Source: Capniomyces stellatus (lineage: Eukaryota; Kickxellomycota; Harpellomycetes; Harpellales; Legeriomycetaceae). From it: a DNA stretch of 64,000 nt. Positions 10,651-24,191 of the stretch are shown here, piece by piece. Below the pieces are notes generated by a model, which did no database searches, was not told where the DNA came from, and worked only from the letters and a program-made list of their open reading frames with translations. Position 1 is the first letter of the stretch, and the number at the start of each line of letters is the position of its first letter. The position numbers and the translations under genes were made by a program. The stretch lies in the NCBI GenBank assembly GCA_001661515.1, contig LUVW01000012.1:124001-188000 (forward strand). Reading direction: 5' to 3'.

Positions 10651-13193
10651 TTATATAAAGTAAAACGAGCTGTGTATCCCACTGTACACTATAGTCCGGA
10701 TCTCTGGAACATAGTGATGAGTAATCAGTTTTATCACTTCCTGCGCAACCAATCCGCCCACCAACGCTGCTATAGTGTGCAACTGGGCTCCTCCCGATCG
10801 AACAACCTCAGAAAAGACCTTTCCATTTACCACCTCAAAGTCCTCAGGTCCACATCCACCCTCTTCCCCACTTGCATTCACACCACCATTGACATTACCA
10901 CCACCATTATTGGAGTTCCCAGCACTACCTTTCGTTCTTGACACCAACCTTCTGTATTTCTCGCTTAGCACTCCACAAACCTTTATCAAGTCCTCTTTGT
11001 CCTGTTCAATTTCCCCAGCCTCACCCAACACGTCGTTTTCGTTCTTTGCACTTGTTTCGCCTGGGTACCTACCATAAGACGTCTGGAAGCTCAACGAGCC
11101 CTTCATTGCCAAATCAACCAGCTCACCAAGCTCCATTTCGTCATTGCAATCATTTGTAGCTGAACTTTTGTCAACACACACCTCATCCTCACAAATACCG
11201 GGCTTGGAACACAAGCCAAAGCCCAAAATCCTTTTTTTAACTTTCGCCGTCAATTCTTTTCGTTCCTGCCTGATAACTTTAATCCTGTGCGCATTTTTAC
11301 AAAACATTTCCACCTGCTCACAAGTCACCAACCCTTCATCCATCCCATTCTCTCTCAGTATGTCGACCACTCTCTTATATACGCAGCGACTATCCGCTTT
11401 GGCTTTGTTCTTATATATCTGCTGTATATTTACATACCGCTTTGTGTCCGACTTCATATCTGGTATCGTTCCTGTCAATGGCAACTTTCCATCACCTTCC
11501 TCTTTACAATCCACAAAGCCCTTCATCGCCTTTACCAGTATCCAAAATATTCCATCCTATTTGGTTTAATTCAATTTAATCCAATTTGGTTTTTTTTCTT
11601 CTACTTCAAACAATTGTTTCAATTTCTGCCTCGGTCCTAGCTACACGACACTATTGGCTTTCTAATACGTGATACTGATTGAACATCGTCTCCTCTTGTC
11701 CTACCTTGTCGTTTTTTGAGCCAGTTCCAACTAGATTCACTTTTTCGTCATCTAATATCTCCCTGACATTGCTAGGAATCTTGTATTCGCCAATAAGTCT
11801 CAGGGTATTCTCCCCTGCCTCCAAGTAATTCTGCCTATCTATAACTGTACCCTCTGTTTCAATCTCTGTCCGTATCTCCTTTTTCTCTTTAAAAGTCTGT
11901 GGAGGTTTCCCCCCATTCTAATCGAACACACCCACAATAGGTTAACTAACAATCACTAATCCCATCTTTTAATATGTTATTTCACTATTATTTCCCCCAC
12001 CAGTAAAGCTATCTTACCCTTTTCTTCCATTTTTGAAGCTTTTTTACCAGTATCACTATAAACGGAACGTGTGCTAGCTCGGTTTGATCCATATCTTTAA
12101 ATTCCATAGACTCAACAAACTCCGAGAGCTCTTTGAACGGCTCATCAATTCGTAAGTCCTCAACTTGCTCCGTATGGCTTTCTATTACTATTACCCGCCA
12201 ACCCAATTACTTTATTAGACACCCTCCCCGTATTTAATTAACTTGGTATCTAATATTTCACCAATTTACCATACCCTCCCCCTCTCTTATTATATACGCA
12301 CTTACTACAATGCTCTGATATAAACGTGCTGGAAGTTCCAAAGAACCCGTTTATTCTACAGCTCACTACCGGGACCTTAATGTCCCAACATTTCGAGATC
12401 ACCTGTTCCAACACTATTTCGTCTTGATTACAAACAACTACCAAGTTACAGGCCTGCACCAACTCGATTTCATTTTCCAGAACATCACGAATATCCTATC
12501 GCATTGAATTCGTATGCATCTGTTAGCTATAACTTGCCAATTTATTAAATTATACCTTTCCGTCTACAAGTCCCCTTTCCCTCCCCCCCCTTTTTTTTTT
12601 TTGCTTATTTCACTGCGATTTCACCGTATTGGCTTGAAAAAAACCCAAATACCTTTTTCAGCCCTTTTCCTTTGGCTAGTGGATTTAATTCACAGGTTAG
12701 TCTGGCCACTGTTTCAGCCAAACTCTTCCCAATGTCTTCTTGTGTCACAAAAAAGTTGTTTTTTCGTTCAGCATCGGTTACTACTCCCGGATCGATTATC
12801 ACAAATTCTCCTATCCCTGTTATTATTTTTTTCAAACAATACTTTTATTAGAGCAACTCATCTTTACCATAAACATATATAAATATTTAAAAGCAGCAAC
12901 AATGAAATATATTTATCTTTGGCATTTCTACTCGCTTCTTACCTGGTAATACCAAGTTCTTTATCACCTCTGCGCCCAGGGCGGATGCCCCTACTATCAA
13001 AATCTTGCTGTTGAATAACTCTTTTTGTCCTGACAAATCCCACAAACTATTCCACAATTTGACAGCCGTTTTTATTTTTCTTTACAAAATAAAGTTAGAA
13101 ATCACATCATCTTAAAAGTATACATCAATTATATGCTAAGTACCGTATCTGTCTATCATATCTATCAATGCTGACGTGCTCATCTAAACGCAT
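10651..13193 (-). CDS. NAE1/ULA1: NEDD8-activating enzyme E1 regulatory subunit
   Basis: Seven exons on the minus strand: 13193-13144, 13079-12943, 12816-12653, 12495-12306, 12187-12018, 11917-11705 and 11556-10651, giving 609 aa. With the UBA3 catalytic subunit it adenylates the ubiquitin-like NEDD8/Rub1 for cullin activation. The start is set by the family signature DRYDRQIR at the end of exon 1. Then come the E1 nucleotide-fold segment ILIVGASALGAEVIKNLVLPG-like (exons 2-3), IIDPGVVTDAE with KNNFFV (exon 3), IIESH...EDLRIDEPF (exon 5), FWILVKAMKGFV and GTIPDMKSD (exon 7), and a C-terminal GGAQLHTIAALVGG...AQEVIKLIT block. No catalytic Cys is expected in this subunit. It is about 75 aa longer than the human protein because of an Asn/Gly-rich insert in exon 7. 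The exon 6 donor (GTAGGA) is the least certain junction. Confidence 0.92.
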
Positions 13194-14235
13194 CTTTTTG
13201 ATTACTTTACTGTCGCCTTTCATGAATAGAATCTACTAGAAATAATTCTAAGAACAAAACCCAACAATCCCTTGTATTACCGCTATTTTACTTGCTGTAT
13301 AAAAAAGTGTCGTATTAAACAAGCTAGAGCTGATATGGAAACCCAGTATATAGATTAAAGGTAAAGAGATCCAAAAGCTGTTCCAATGATTTATAAGGTT
13401 TCTATCTTGATCTTTTGGTCCTATTTGAAGAATCGTATACTCGTGGCCCCAAAATAATTAAACCTGAATCGCTTGTATTGTTTTTGTTTGTTTTGACTGC
13501 TAAAACCTTTTATTTTGCACTTATCAGCAGTTTGCCTATACTTTTCATGACTATTACGATTTTGGTTCATTTTAATGAACAGAGTAAGTCTCCCGGCCAA
13601 TTTCATGTATCATTGGCTTGATTTGGATTAGCTTAATTTGACTTAACTTAATTTGATTTAGTTTCATTTGATTTGATTTAGCTTCATTTGATTAAGGACA
13701 TATTCATTTTTTATCTGTAAGCCCTTCTGTTTGCACGTCACTAGTCCAGACGACGCCTTTCCATTGTAGCCTATTATTTAGTTAGTACCCCACCCTCCCC
13801 CCCCCAAAAAAACTAAGCATCAGCCTTCCGTATCAGCTACATCTATAAAAACTTACACATACATTCGTTTTATTCAAGATTCACAAGCCAGTATGTCATC
13901 TTACCTGTTTTATTCAAGTCAATTTTTTTATTGGTCTGTTGTTTCGTACTGTTTCTTCTTTAGCTGCGGGTTTTAGAATATCCTTATGTTCAACAATCGA
14001 TGCTCCATTTGTATCCATTTTGTGAATATAGTTTCCTGCTGCGGATTTGCTATCAACTGTTGAATGAAGTATCGATTTGCTCTTTTATAGACCTTTCCAT
14101 TAATTTGCGCCTGGCAACTCATTGTGCCGGAAGCATAGCAATACAACCCAGGATTGACCAAATTATATATTGTATTGCACAGTTGGGTTTGTAGAAACAG
14201 ACTGTTATTTAAAAAGCCAATCAGAAAAATCAAAC

Positions 14236-14295
14236 TCAATAAAATAAAATAAAATAAAATAAAATAAAATAAAATAAACTAAAATAAAATAAAAG
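14236..14295. repeat. Pentanucleotide array (AAATA)n
   Basis: About eleven copies of AAATA, interrupted once by a C, lie in the gene-poor region. Confidence 0.9.
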
Positions 14296-17200
14296 GGCTA
14301 ATTCAATAATAATAATAAAAGCAAAGTAACATAAGAGCACTATTTACCCACTATACGCTTTTTCTCAACACTCACGCAAAAGTTTTGGTGTTAAGCCAAG
14401 TACACCTAAGCCAAAGCTAAAACAGGCAGTGTATCTACGAAATTCTTCTTTATCCTTTTTAGCGCAAGTCCTCATCTGCTCTTTTATCGCGGATCTGGTT
14501 CCAATTTTTAATTTAATTTGTTTAAGAGTAATTTTGCAAATGCAATATTATTAAGTTTTGTAACAAATTACCTAAAACCAAAGACATCTTGTTTTATGTA
14601 AAAGCTAATTAAAGGCTTGCAAGTAATTGGTTAGCTCCTACCAATTGCAAATGTACGTTCTATTGTCATAAAGTTCTGCTTTTTTTTTTTTCTTATCTCA
14701 CTTTTATTTTTTCCATTATTTTTCGCCAAGATTCAAAACCGTTTTATCTATTCTCCGACATCCAATATTTTTTTTATTGAAGTACCCCCTAGCCTTTTTA
14801 TTCTATTTTCAAAGAAAAATAACACTTTGGCTAAATACACTATATGACTCATTTTTAGAACATCGAATCTATCTACCCCGACGAATTAGCCCAAGTAGCT
14901 GATTACTGAGGTGTATCCGGTCTGTTTGGTTTTAGAACACAATATTAAGCAATACCATCTTCGTCATCTGATCATTGTTGTGAATCAAAAAACAACTTGG
15001 GACGTGGAGGTTTTAGTCTCATTCTATCATTTTTTTTTTTGCAGAACACTGTTAAACTCATAAAACACATTATTTATACCCAATCATTTATATTAATAAA
15101 CGGTCCAGCAACTCTAGCTGTGAAAGGATTTACAACTTTGGCAATAATGCCACAAAATAGGTGCAAAACAGCTCATAACAGACACCAAAATCTGCTAAAA
15201 TACACAATGATATGCTGCTAGATTCATTATTTATTTTGCTAAAAGTAAAAACCCCAATTTAATAAATGTGCCAGCAAGGGTTACGGTCCAGTTGTCAACT
15301 CAGGATTGCTGCACTAGCAAATAAGCAAAGAGCATCTTTCAGCGCAGTTTAATGTGCGTGTTTTTAAAAGGTTTATTTGTTTTATATCCCAAACTAGCAA
15401 ACCAACAGTGTATTTAGCCAACTCTTAATTTTTTTTTAGAAACTACTCAAAGAAAACAGATAGCTGAAACCACAATTATATGCTAATTTTCACAAGATAA
15501 ACAAAATTAACCTATGACTAATATCATCTTTTGTTTAAAGTTTGTAAAACATCCATCAATTCTATCGCCACGTAATATCAATAGATTTCAATCGATTTAA
15601 TTGTACTGAGAATCACCTTACACGCGCATTTAGACTATTTTTGGTAAATCTTACTTGGCTTGAACACCAATTATCGATATGTTTAAATATGTGCTTGTGA
15701 ATAGCATACACAACCAAGGCTGTATTGTCACTTTATACTAAATGGTGTTTTGGAAGGAGTTGGATTATTATGAGGTTTAGACAAATTCACTTACCGTCTC
15801 ATCATATCCTCTATTGGATCTGCCTATATGACTAATACAAATATAATAAAATAGAGTTGTCAAGGTAAAAAACCTAAAAATAGAAATATATAGTGATACG
15901 ATACTATGTCAAGGAGGCTGCCTATTTATTAAAACAAGCAAAAGGTAAGCTATGATTTATTGAAAGCGGATTCTAAACAAAAGACTATTGGTGATACATA
16001 TAACACAAAGATTTCAATCATTTCAAGTTAATACATCCGCTGTTAGTAACTGAAGTTTGAAAAAAAAAATTATAACTACCCCAGCACAAGTATAAGAAGA
16101 ACCTCAACCCAGATCAGAAATAAGTCTTTGGCGACACCAAATGCTACCGATACAATACTGTATGGATTACAAAAGCAGGTATAAAGACCTCACGGTGTAC
16201 GTGTGTTATGGAGTACCAACTAGGATGGAGAAAGAAAAGTCGAGTTGGATTTACAAGTCAGGGTTTCAACTTGGTTAAAACTAATTCTGTTTAGAGTCCT
16301 GCTGGATTTAAGCTGGCGACATTTAAAGTTATATACGCTTACTTCCGCCTAATGGTAAAAGGATTATACATTAGTTGAAATCAAGCGAGCCCGTTTCAGC
16401 TAAACTAAAGTATAAAAAATCACCACACTTAAAACACAGCAGCCTTTGGATAATAATCACATTGTTCTCGTGAAATAGAATGTGTTGCTTAATAATCGCG
16501 AACCTGATTCACAGAAATGATCTGTCTTATTTAATCATTTGACTCGTGCGTAGCAAAACTAGTGACAATTAACATAACAAAATTTATGATACAACTGTTG
16601 TATCATACCAAAGACACAAGACCTTAGTTATAGACTGTATCGGTCGATTACATTTTTGATATACACTAAAATTATGGCGATATAAGCAATTTCATATTAT
16701 TTGTTTATTATTATTATTATTATCGCCGTTGATCCGTATTTTAACATGACTCCATTAATCATTTTGTCGATTTTTTTTTCTTGGTGTTTTAAATGACAGG
16801 TCTCGATATATACCATCTCACAGGGCTGAGAACAAAGCACTTGACATGTTCTTAATTCTAGCTTTGGCCTTACTGTTCAACAGCGTGGTTCGAGTACAAC
16901 TTGGCGCTGTTTGTATCAGTGTAAATGTGGTGTACACTTTACACAATCCTGGGTTTAAGTGACACTGTGATTTACTTTTTGCTTTTAGTATTGGTTGATG
17001 TGTTTTTCCTCAGCTTTTTTAAGAATTTTAATTTAACTGGATTAAGCCAAGCTAAGTTCTCGATATGATTTCAATTCAAAAAAAGTAAAAACACAATATG
17101 GATGTCGGACAAGACTAAGAGATGATTTAATTTTGTATTGTATAGTGCTATTAGCTTCACAAACTTACACCAAAAAAGCGACAATTTGCATTCTTGAACG

Positions 17201-17704
17201 CTAAACTGCCGAGGTTAAATTTTTTTTGCTATTTTCATACTTTTGTTAGGACTCGACAAATTATATTGAATTTATTCGGCTTATCTTAATTTTGAGCGCT
17301 AAACCCATTGGATAAGAGGGAATATGTGTATACTTTGCCGTGACACGCTTTGTGACTTTTATGCCGGTATTGGTGGTGCTACTTAATAAATTCGGTATTT
17401 TAGAGTTAATGTTACATCAACGTCATTAAAGCCAGATTATATTACAACACAGGTCTAGCTACTTGTGATTCTTGTGTATTCTAAATCGTTGAGATTCATC
17501 ATGTGATAGCTGCTGAAATATCCTTAACTACATACAAACAGATTGTAGATTTATACAGCGAGGTGCGTGTTGATTTTAAGTATTCATCTGTATATATATG
17601 AACGGCACCTGAGCATGTAAAATGTCCGCTTTTGGCATACCTATTTTTATATGAATGTGTTTGGAATGAACGCGCCAATTAAGCTTTGCATTTATTGGAT
17701 TTGT

Positions 17705-17826
17705 CTTTCAGTTATGTTTCTCAGTTATGTTTCTCAGTTACGTTTTTCAGTCACGTTTTTCAGTTAAATTTCTCAGTTACGTTTTTCAGTTAAATTTCTC
17801 GGCTACACTTTTCGGCTACGTTTTTG
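17705..17826. repeat. 13-bp minisatellite, about nine diverged copies
   Basis: The unit TTATGTTTCTCAG repeats with substitutions (TTACGTTTTTCAG, TTAAATTTCTCAG, CTACACTTTTCGG). Copies keep exact 13-bp spacing and diverge toward the right end. The period is not a multiple of three, so it is not a protein repeat. Confidence 0.9.
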
Positions 17827-18835
17827 TTAGGATTTAGGAGAGCATGTAAACAACAACTTGACAATAATACGTTGTAGTTAGTCCAAATATACATACGAAT
17901 AGAATTCAAGCTCGAATCAAATTAAATAAACTTAGATTAAATTAAACAAATTCAAGTGACCCAGCAAATTAAAATCGTTTGCGTAATCAGTGAGATTATT
18001 TTTGCTAAACTGGTTTAAACCTACGTCACTTTCTAGCATCATTAGTGTTGTATACACAGGTTTTACTTCCAGTGAAACACTCATCAACCACTCTTTTTTA
18101 AAGCCGAAAGATAGATAAAACATAAATGTAATAATAAACGAATAAAATAATCACCACCTTCGAACTTAATTCCTGTTGAGGCCAGCAAGAGTTATGCCTA
18201 ATATACTTTATATCTCGAGTGTGTTTAGGGGAAAGCTACAATACAGAATATTTATAAAACTTTCCTAGTACACATGTCTTATCTAATCTGAGTCATGTAA
18301 CAAAGTGTTTTGTTTACATCTTAGTGTATTTTTAGAAATTTATAAATAAAAACCCTCAACATTTATAAAAGTCACTATTGTGCACATTCAAGGGACATGA
18401 TAAAAATAAACCAAACTTTTGGACTGTTAATTACCAACACCTCGCCATTGTTACGTAAAGTAGCGTGTCGATTAACAGTCAACTCTTCAAGCATGTGACA
18501 TTCGCTGTGGCCTGAACAGCCAAAGTTAGAGTTACTTGGGTATTGGAATATAGTAATACATCTAAAACGTCTAGTGTCTCAAGGTTGTTGAACGTAATCA
18601 TGATAGTAGAAATAATGCTTCTGAACCTCCTATTGGTCTATTGTAGCTCTTCTGATATCATTGTTATGGGTTATTGTAAAATATAAAAGTATAAGTCTAG
18701 TAGTTTATCTCATAAAACAAAGTGTTGCCACTTTTAAATGCCCTGCCATTAAAATTGCAGCACTTGAAACTACACACTCTCGATTATTGGCGAGTTTTAA
18801 AGACACACGCTATATGATCTTTTATTTTACCTAAC

Positions 18836-18911
18836 TCGGACTAGTGCGGGCAAACGCAGACTAGCGCGGACTAATTCGGACTAATTCGGACTAATGCGGA
18901 CTGTAGCGGAC
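18836..18911. repeat. 10-bp minisatellite (CGGACTAATT), about 7.5 copies
   Basis: Seven consecutive 10-bp units begin CGGACTAGTG, CGGGCAAACG, CAGACTAGCG, then CGGACTAATT twice and variants. It is a locally GC-rich patch in an AT-rich desert, with a period close to one DNA helical turn. Confidence 0.9.
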
Positions 18912-21900
18912 CCTTATTAGCAATGGATGCCACATACAGCAACGGTATGAATGCTTTGTATTCAAAGATGGATCAATATTATCAAATGCCATATTAACCT
19001 AACTCTGAAATTTTGACAAGGAAAAAAAGGTAGCGGTATACTTCCGAGCTTTATAATTCTAAAAATATTGATTGTGGCAGTCATGGGTATATTTTATTCG
19101 ATGAGTAGTCCGAGTATTATCTGCCTTTCTACGCAAAGGCAACAAGTGGGCTTACTGTAGTTATGGTGTAATTGCCGATTTAGGATGATCCCGCAAACAT
19201 ACCAAGAAAAGTCTGATGTGCGGCTATATCAGTGCTAATCCATACTATAACTGGTATTTGATTTTATGATGACATTACCGATATCTACACATCTGTACCG
19301 ACAAGACTTTGAAATTATACGAGGTGTGGAGGGTAAAAGTAGCTGCCTAAAAATATGATGTCTAAGCTGATGTATATATCGTGCAAGTCTTGGAACCAGA
19401 TCAGATTATTTGTAGCGAGTACGCTTGCCTAAAACAAGATTGTGTTACTAAAAAGGTATTACTTGTAGTGTGTGTGTGGTTACAGAATCAATATCAACGT
19501 CTAGTGAAATGATTTGGCTCGTAGTACTTGTTTAGTTATGAGAGACCAATAATATATGGCGGGAGTGTGCCTCAATTTGTAATTAGCTAATCAAGCCAAT
19601 GTAAAATAGTATTAGAGCCAACTTGGTGATTCTCAATTACCTGAATTAAGCGCACACCAGTTAAAAAGCGGCATGCTGTCAGGTTTAATCACTGATTTAA
19701 TTAAATCACGTTGTTTGCTAAGACCTTGTTTTAGCTCAAACTGATAGTGTATAATCAGGTTTTAGCGGGTTTATACATACTTTTGCCTAAGGGATAGAAA
19801 AAGTGTTGTGGCTTTTTTTTTTTTTAAAAAAAAACAACATTTTGCTTTTTTGAATAAGCCTATTGTAGATCCAAGAGTTGCTTTGCTTTTATTTCTCGCA
19901 TTCTAACTGGTACCACTAAATGTGTGCTGGGGCAAGGAGAAATTGGCACCCTAACTTGTACTACAAAGACAAAAGAAATGTTAAAGGGATGGGCACAAGA
20001 TAGCTAAAATGAGGGTACATGTATATTTCCATAAGAGAATGTGGATTTTATTCAATAAAGCTAGTATACATTTGAAACAATCATTATGCATTACTAGTAA
20101 CTCCATTTTTTTTAGGCTGAAGTGTTAGGTCCAAATATTTAGCTGATAAAAGGTTATCAACTTTAACAACGATAATGACCAAGCTCAGCTGAGTCTTGGG
20201 TATCTTTGTTGAAGCTAGCTTTGTCCCATTAAGTCATGTACAAAGCAGAGCGTATATAAGCTATTATCCTACCATAAGCTATACGCAGTTAAAAAAAAAA
20301 TACACACTGGATTTAAAATTGATCTACAGATCATGAATGCTTTGTGAACATGGGGATTGTAGTTGAAGTGGGGGATATTGTTTTTTTTGCTGCTGCTGAT
20401 ATTCTAATTTTCAACTTTGACTAATTGTGCTCAGGGCCATGTGTCCTGTAAATCAAACAGAAGTGCAGATAAATAGCAACTTGGCTAATTTAGCTGCATT
20501 TCTTTTTTTTTTCTTGGTTAGAGATCTGGCTAACAGTGTAACATTTAGGGTGTAGGGGCATATCATGTTCGAGTAACAAGTAGGAGGGTTCACATCTTTG
20601 GTGCTATGGAAATGACATGTGTACTTTAGACTTTTAGCACCGACTTGATTTACCTTCAATTGGTTTATTCTTTGGTTGAATATGATTGTAAATTAGATTC
20701 AATGACGACATGTTTATATTACCCTTTAGTCATTTGACTTTTAAATAATAAGAATCAGCGTCCTGTATTTTCAAACAATCTTGAACACAATTAGCTCAGA
20801 AAAAGTCCATTATCTAACTTTTTTTTATTAATGAATTCATTATCCAACTTTTTGTTTTTTTGTATTTATTTATTGCTAACCGTCTTGTTATTTTTCGGAC
20901 AAAGTGGAGTTATGTGAAATATTAGGTTTTAAGCTTGTAATTCATTTGGGATTGTTAATAAAAAAAAAAGCTAAACCAACTAAAGCCGCGTTAAATGCAC
21001 CACCAATTAGTATGATGAAAGAGCTATGTTGGGAAAAAGATAGTAAGAAAGATTTCTGAAATGAAGTGTAGGTTGCATTAGGCATTAAAGAGCGCGAAAT
21101 TATTGGGGTTTTCAATCCAGGTTATTAACATGTTTTGCCGAGATATGCTCATTGGTGACTAACCAAAACACTGAGAATTGGCCTGAAAGAGTATATTGGC
21201 CATCTAACTCTAGGAGAGAAATGACGAGATTTAAATGCGCAGCCAATTGTGTAGAGAGATTAAAATCATTGGAAATAATCATTTTACCAATTAGTAGTTA
21301 CCTAACTACTTTTTTTTTAGATAGATACTTTGCCAAATTACATTATTTGATTGTTAAATTGAAGTAATTAACACGTTACAGTCAGCAAACGAATAGTGTG
21401 TGTAGCAAATGATACTGATTAAACGTTTTTGGTTAAAATCAATTAAGAATTGGATCGATTAAATAAATAAATGAGAGGAAAAATAAGCCAAAATAGACCA
21501 ACAAATTGCATGGCGAATGGCTCTCCCTAACAAAATCAAGTTTCCAATGAAGGCAAAAGTTTGTACTTTATTTAACAAAGAGTTGCATAAATGGGCAAAA
21601 CCTCTGGGTTTACATGTTATTTGTGTAATATAGCGTAAAGCAAACAGTGAAAAGTAAAGGTAAAACTTGACCAAGTCGAGATAGTAGAGTAAAAATGATA
21701 TTTAGAAATCAAGATAGGAATAAATTAACTAAAGAGTAAGAGAATTAGGGAAAGAAATTGGGGAAAGTAAAAAAAATAATTAAAAAATAGTAACAATATC
21801 TTATTAATCAAGGATACAAACAGTGCAAATAACACAAATAACATGGATAATAAAATCAAGTTGAACTTTAGGGGGGGGATACTATAATACAAATTTAGCT

Positions 21901-22588
21901 ACTAGTAATTTAATTGTTGAATTGTGGTTTAAAAATCATTTGAAAAGTAAGAACAAAAAAGAGTTGCAAAATTAAGAGTACTAATAGCAAATAACGCATA
22001 AATTTAAAATTGGCTTTATCGGTTTTAGAACTTTTTTTTTGTATTTAAACGAGCCCGAATTTTGTTTTTATCTGTATCACCACCCATAAACCTTTTTTAA
22101 GAAAAAGCACTTCAACACCTCTACTACCTTTTATTTTAATGGCTTTACCTCCATTAGATTTTCTTTTATTAGTAAAGTTGCATATTAACCAAAATATCGA
22201 AACCATTTTTTATTTGATTAGAAAAAAGCAAAACAACCAAGTTAGATAAAATAACTACCACAATTCTAGTCGGAACCAACTTCATACCAAAATCTGTATA
22301 TAAAATATTGTAATATCTTTTTATATTTAAACACCAATAAATTTTATAGCGTTACTTTTTCAGCTTTCTCTTTCAACAGACTCCTTTTTTTATTATCACC
22401 ACCGGGTTTAAACACACAGACTTTCAAGCCCTCGAATACTAAGATAAAAACTCCCAGGACACCAAAAGCTTTAGTTACACTACTAAATACAACAGAGCAC
22501 GCTTTATAAAGAAGCAACAATTTATAACGTATAAATATATACCCCGCTTATATACCACAAGACAGAGATACCAATAAGATAAAATATA

Positions 22589-24191
22589 ATGAACCAACAA
22601 GGCGTGGGTGTATCCGGCAGTAACAGCCTAGACTTTCAACATCAAACTGATCTTCTCAGGCAAAAATTCTACCATGACCAGCAACAACAACAAGCTCAGC
22701 AGCAGCAACATCACCAACAGCAGATAAGCCAACAACAACAGATAAACCAGCAACAGATAAACCAGCAACAGTTAAACCAGCAACAACAAATAAACCAACA
22801 CAACCTAAGTCAACAAATTCAACAAAATCAATCAAATAGCTTGAACCAACATAACCAGCTATACAATAACAGCGGCAGCAACCATATTATAGGGGGTGTT
22901 CAAAACGATGCTTATTCGAGCACAATAAACCCTCTTTTCTTGGAGAGCTTCACCAATAACACCTCTATAAACGATGTACAGTCCAACTCAACAGTTCCGC
23001 TTGGTTTATCGTTTAAATTCAACGAAATCAAGCTATCTCCCCAAGTCCCTAGCCAAAATGACACAGACACTACACTTTTCAACACAAAAAACACCACACA
23101 AGCAATCCCTATCAACATAGGGAAACCACAATCTGTTGACAATAAGCATCTAAACAATGCTGTGAACTCGTTTGGTGTGGACTTTTCGTCGTCGGGTCTT
23201 GGAACAGCAGTGAACGCCTACTCGCAATCACTGCGGTCAAACGTGGGGTCGCCAGGAGGTATTGAGATGTTTTCTCCGCTACTAGACGACAACGCTGACA
23301 TGTCACCAATGAATAGCTATAACGCACCTAGCATTGCAGCAGTTGCCAATAGCCACTTGGCAGCCAGTTACCAACAGCCACTGCTAAACCAGTCCTCGCG
23401 TTTTCTGAGAATGCAAATGATGACAGCAAGCCCACCAACAAGCCCTGCATTTCACAGCACATCTTTGCCTAGTATGAACGACTGGACCGGTGTGACATCT
23501 TTGTACCCAGGAGGCACAGTAGATTTGCCAACAGTTGCTGAGGGCTCGTCTTATATGGATAGCCCAGGACTCCATCATACTGGAAGCCTGACTTTCAGCC
23601 CGCAAAGCAATGCCTTCATGAATTTGTTGGACTCAAAAGACCCTGTCGCAGCACAGAATCGGTAAGTCTATTTACATCAAATCCATTATTATTGCTGCAA
23701 AGCCCTATATATCTATATCTCCACTGATTCATCTAAATTTTGTAACTAAATTTAACCTGACTTGCACTAAACTGAGCTGGCCTTTTAAATACAAACCACC
23801 AAATAGAGTACAAATGATGTACGAAAAACGCAGGCGTAGACGCGAGAGCCACAATGCTGTGGAGAGAAGACGCAGGGATAACATCAACGAGAAAATACAA
23901 GAGCTGTATTATCTTTTGCCAGAAAACATGAGAGACCCAAACACAAAACCAAACAAAGGTTTGATTCTACGCAAATCCGTCGACTATATAAAGCAGCTAA
24001 AAGGAATGTTGGGTATCAAGGACGAAGCTGTTGACGATAACGACGTCAACCGAATACTTAATGACAATTCCAACATCCCAATTGGTCAAGTTCCTTCTTC
24101 ATCAAAAAGCGGACTCTCTGCTATGCTTGGAGGTTCATGCAGCATACCATCTTCGCCACCCTCAAGCCAGAATGGCACAGGCAATTTTTAA
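22589..24191 (+). CDS. Basic helix-loop-helix transcription factor, Gln-rich N-terminus
   Basis: Two exons, 22589-23661 and 23807-24191, give 485 aa. The intron falls just before the DNA-binding domain. Residues about 30-90 are a Gln/Asn tract with a repeating INQQQ unit, likely an activation or low-complexity segment. The bHLH region is about 363-417. Its basic part [17 protein letters not shown] has the His/Glu/Arg residues of class B factors, which bind CACGTG-type E-boxes as dimers. Helix 2 reads [16 protein letters not shown]. The extended basic run before it (KRRRRR) is typical of fungal Rtg3/MITF-like factors, but I cannot choose a specific orthologue, so no symbol is given. No clear leucine zipper follows. 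The gene sits alone between two gene-poor stretches of about 9.4 and 5.4 kb. Confidence 0.9.

Larger units (their letters stand above)
13194..22588. other. Gene-poor 9.4-kb stretch
   Basis: No gene could be supported on either strand. The sequence is AT-rich with frequent stops, homopolymers and several small tandem repeats. Three items are coding-like but unplaced. One is a plus-strand frame open from 16096 to 16278, with 45 codons from the ATG at 16141, a balanced composition and several Tyr/Lys. Another is a minus-strand frame at 13973-14239 containing LVNPGLYCYASGTM, faintly like a ubiquitin protease Cys box but without the usual continuation. The third is a GTAAGA donor-like site just downstream of it on the minus strand. 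The right end is probably the long promoter of the bHLH gene; a TATA-like run lies near 22530. Confidence 0.6.

Noticed and set aside
10338..10682. Minus-strand 114-codon frame of repeated Leu-Thr
   Set aside because: It is the translation of the TCAAAG satellite downstream of NAE1.
13973..14239. Possible ubiquitin protease fragment (LVNPGLYCYASG on the minus strand)
   Set aside because: The similarity is limited to about ten residues, the rest of the Cys box is missing and no flanking exons continue it.
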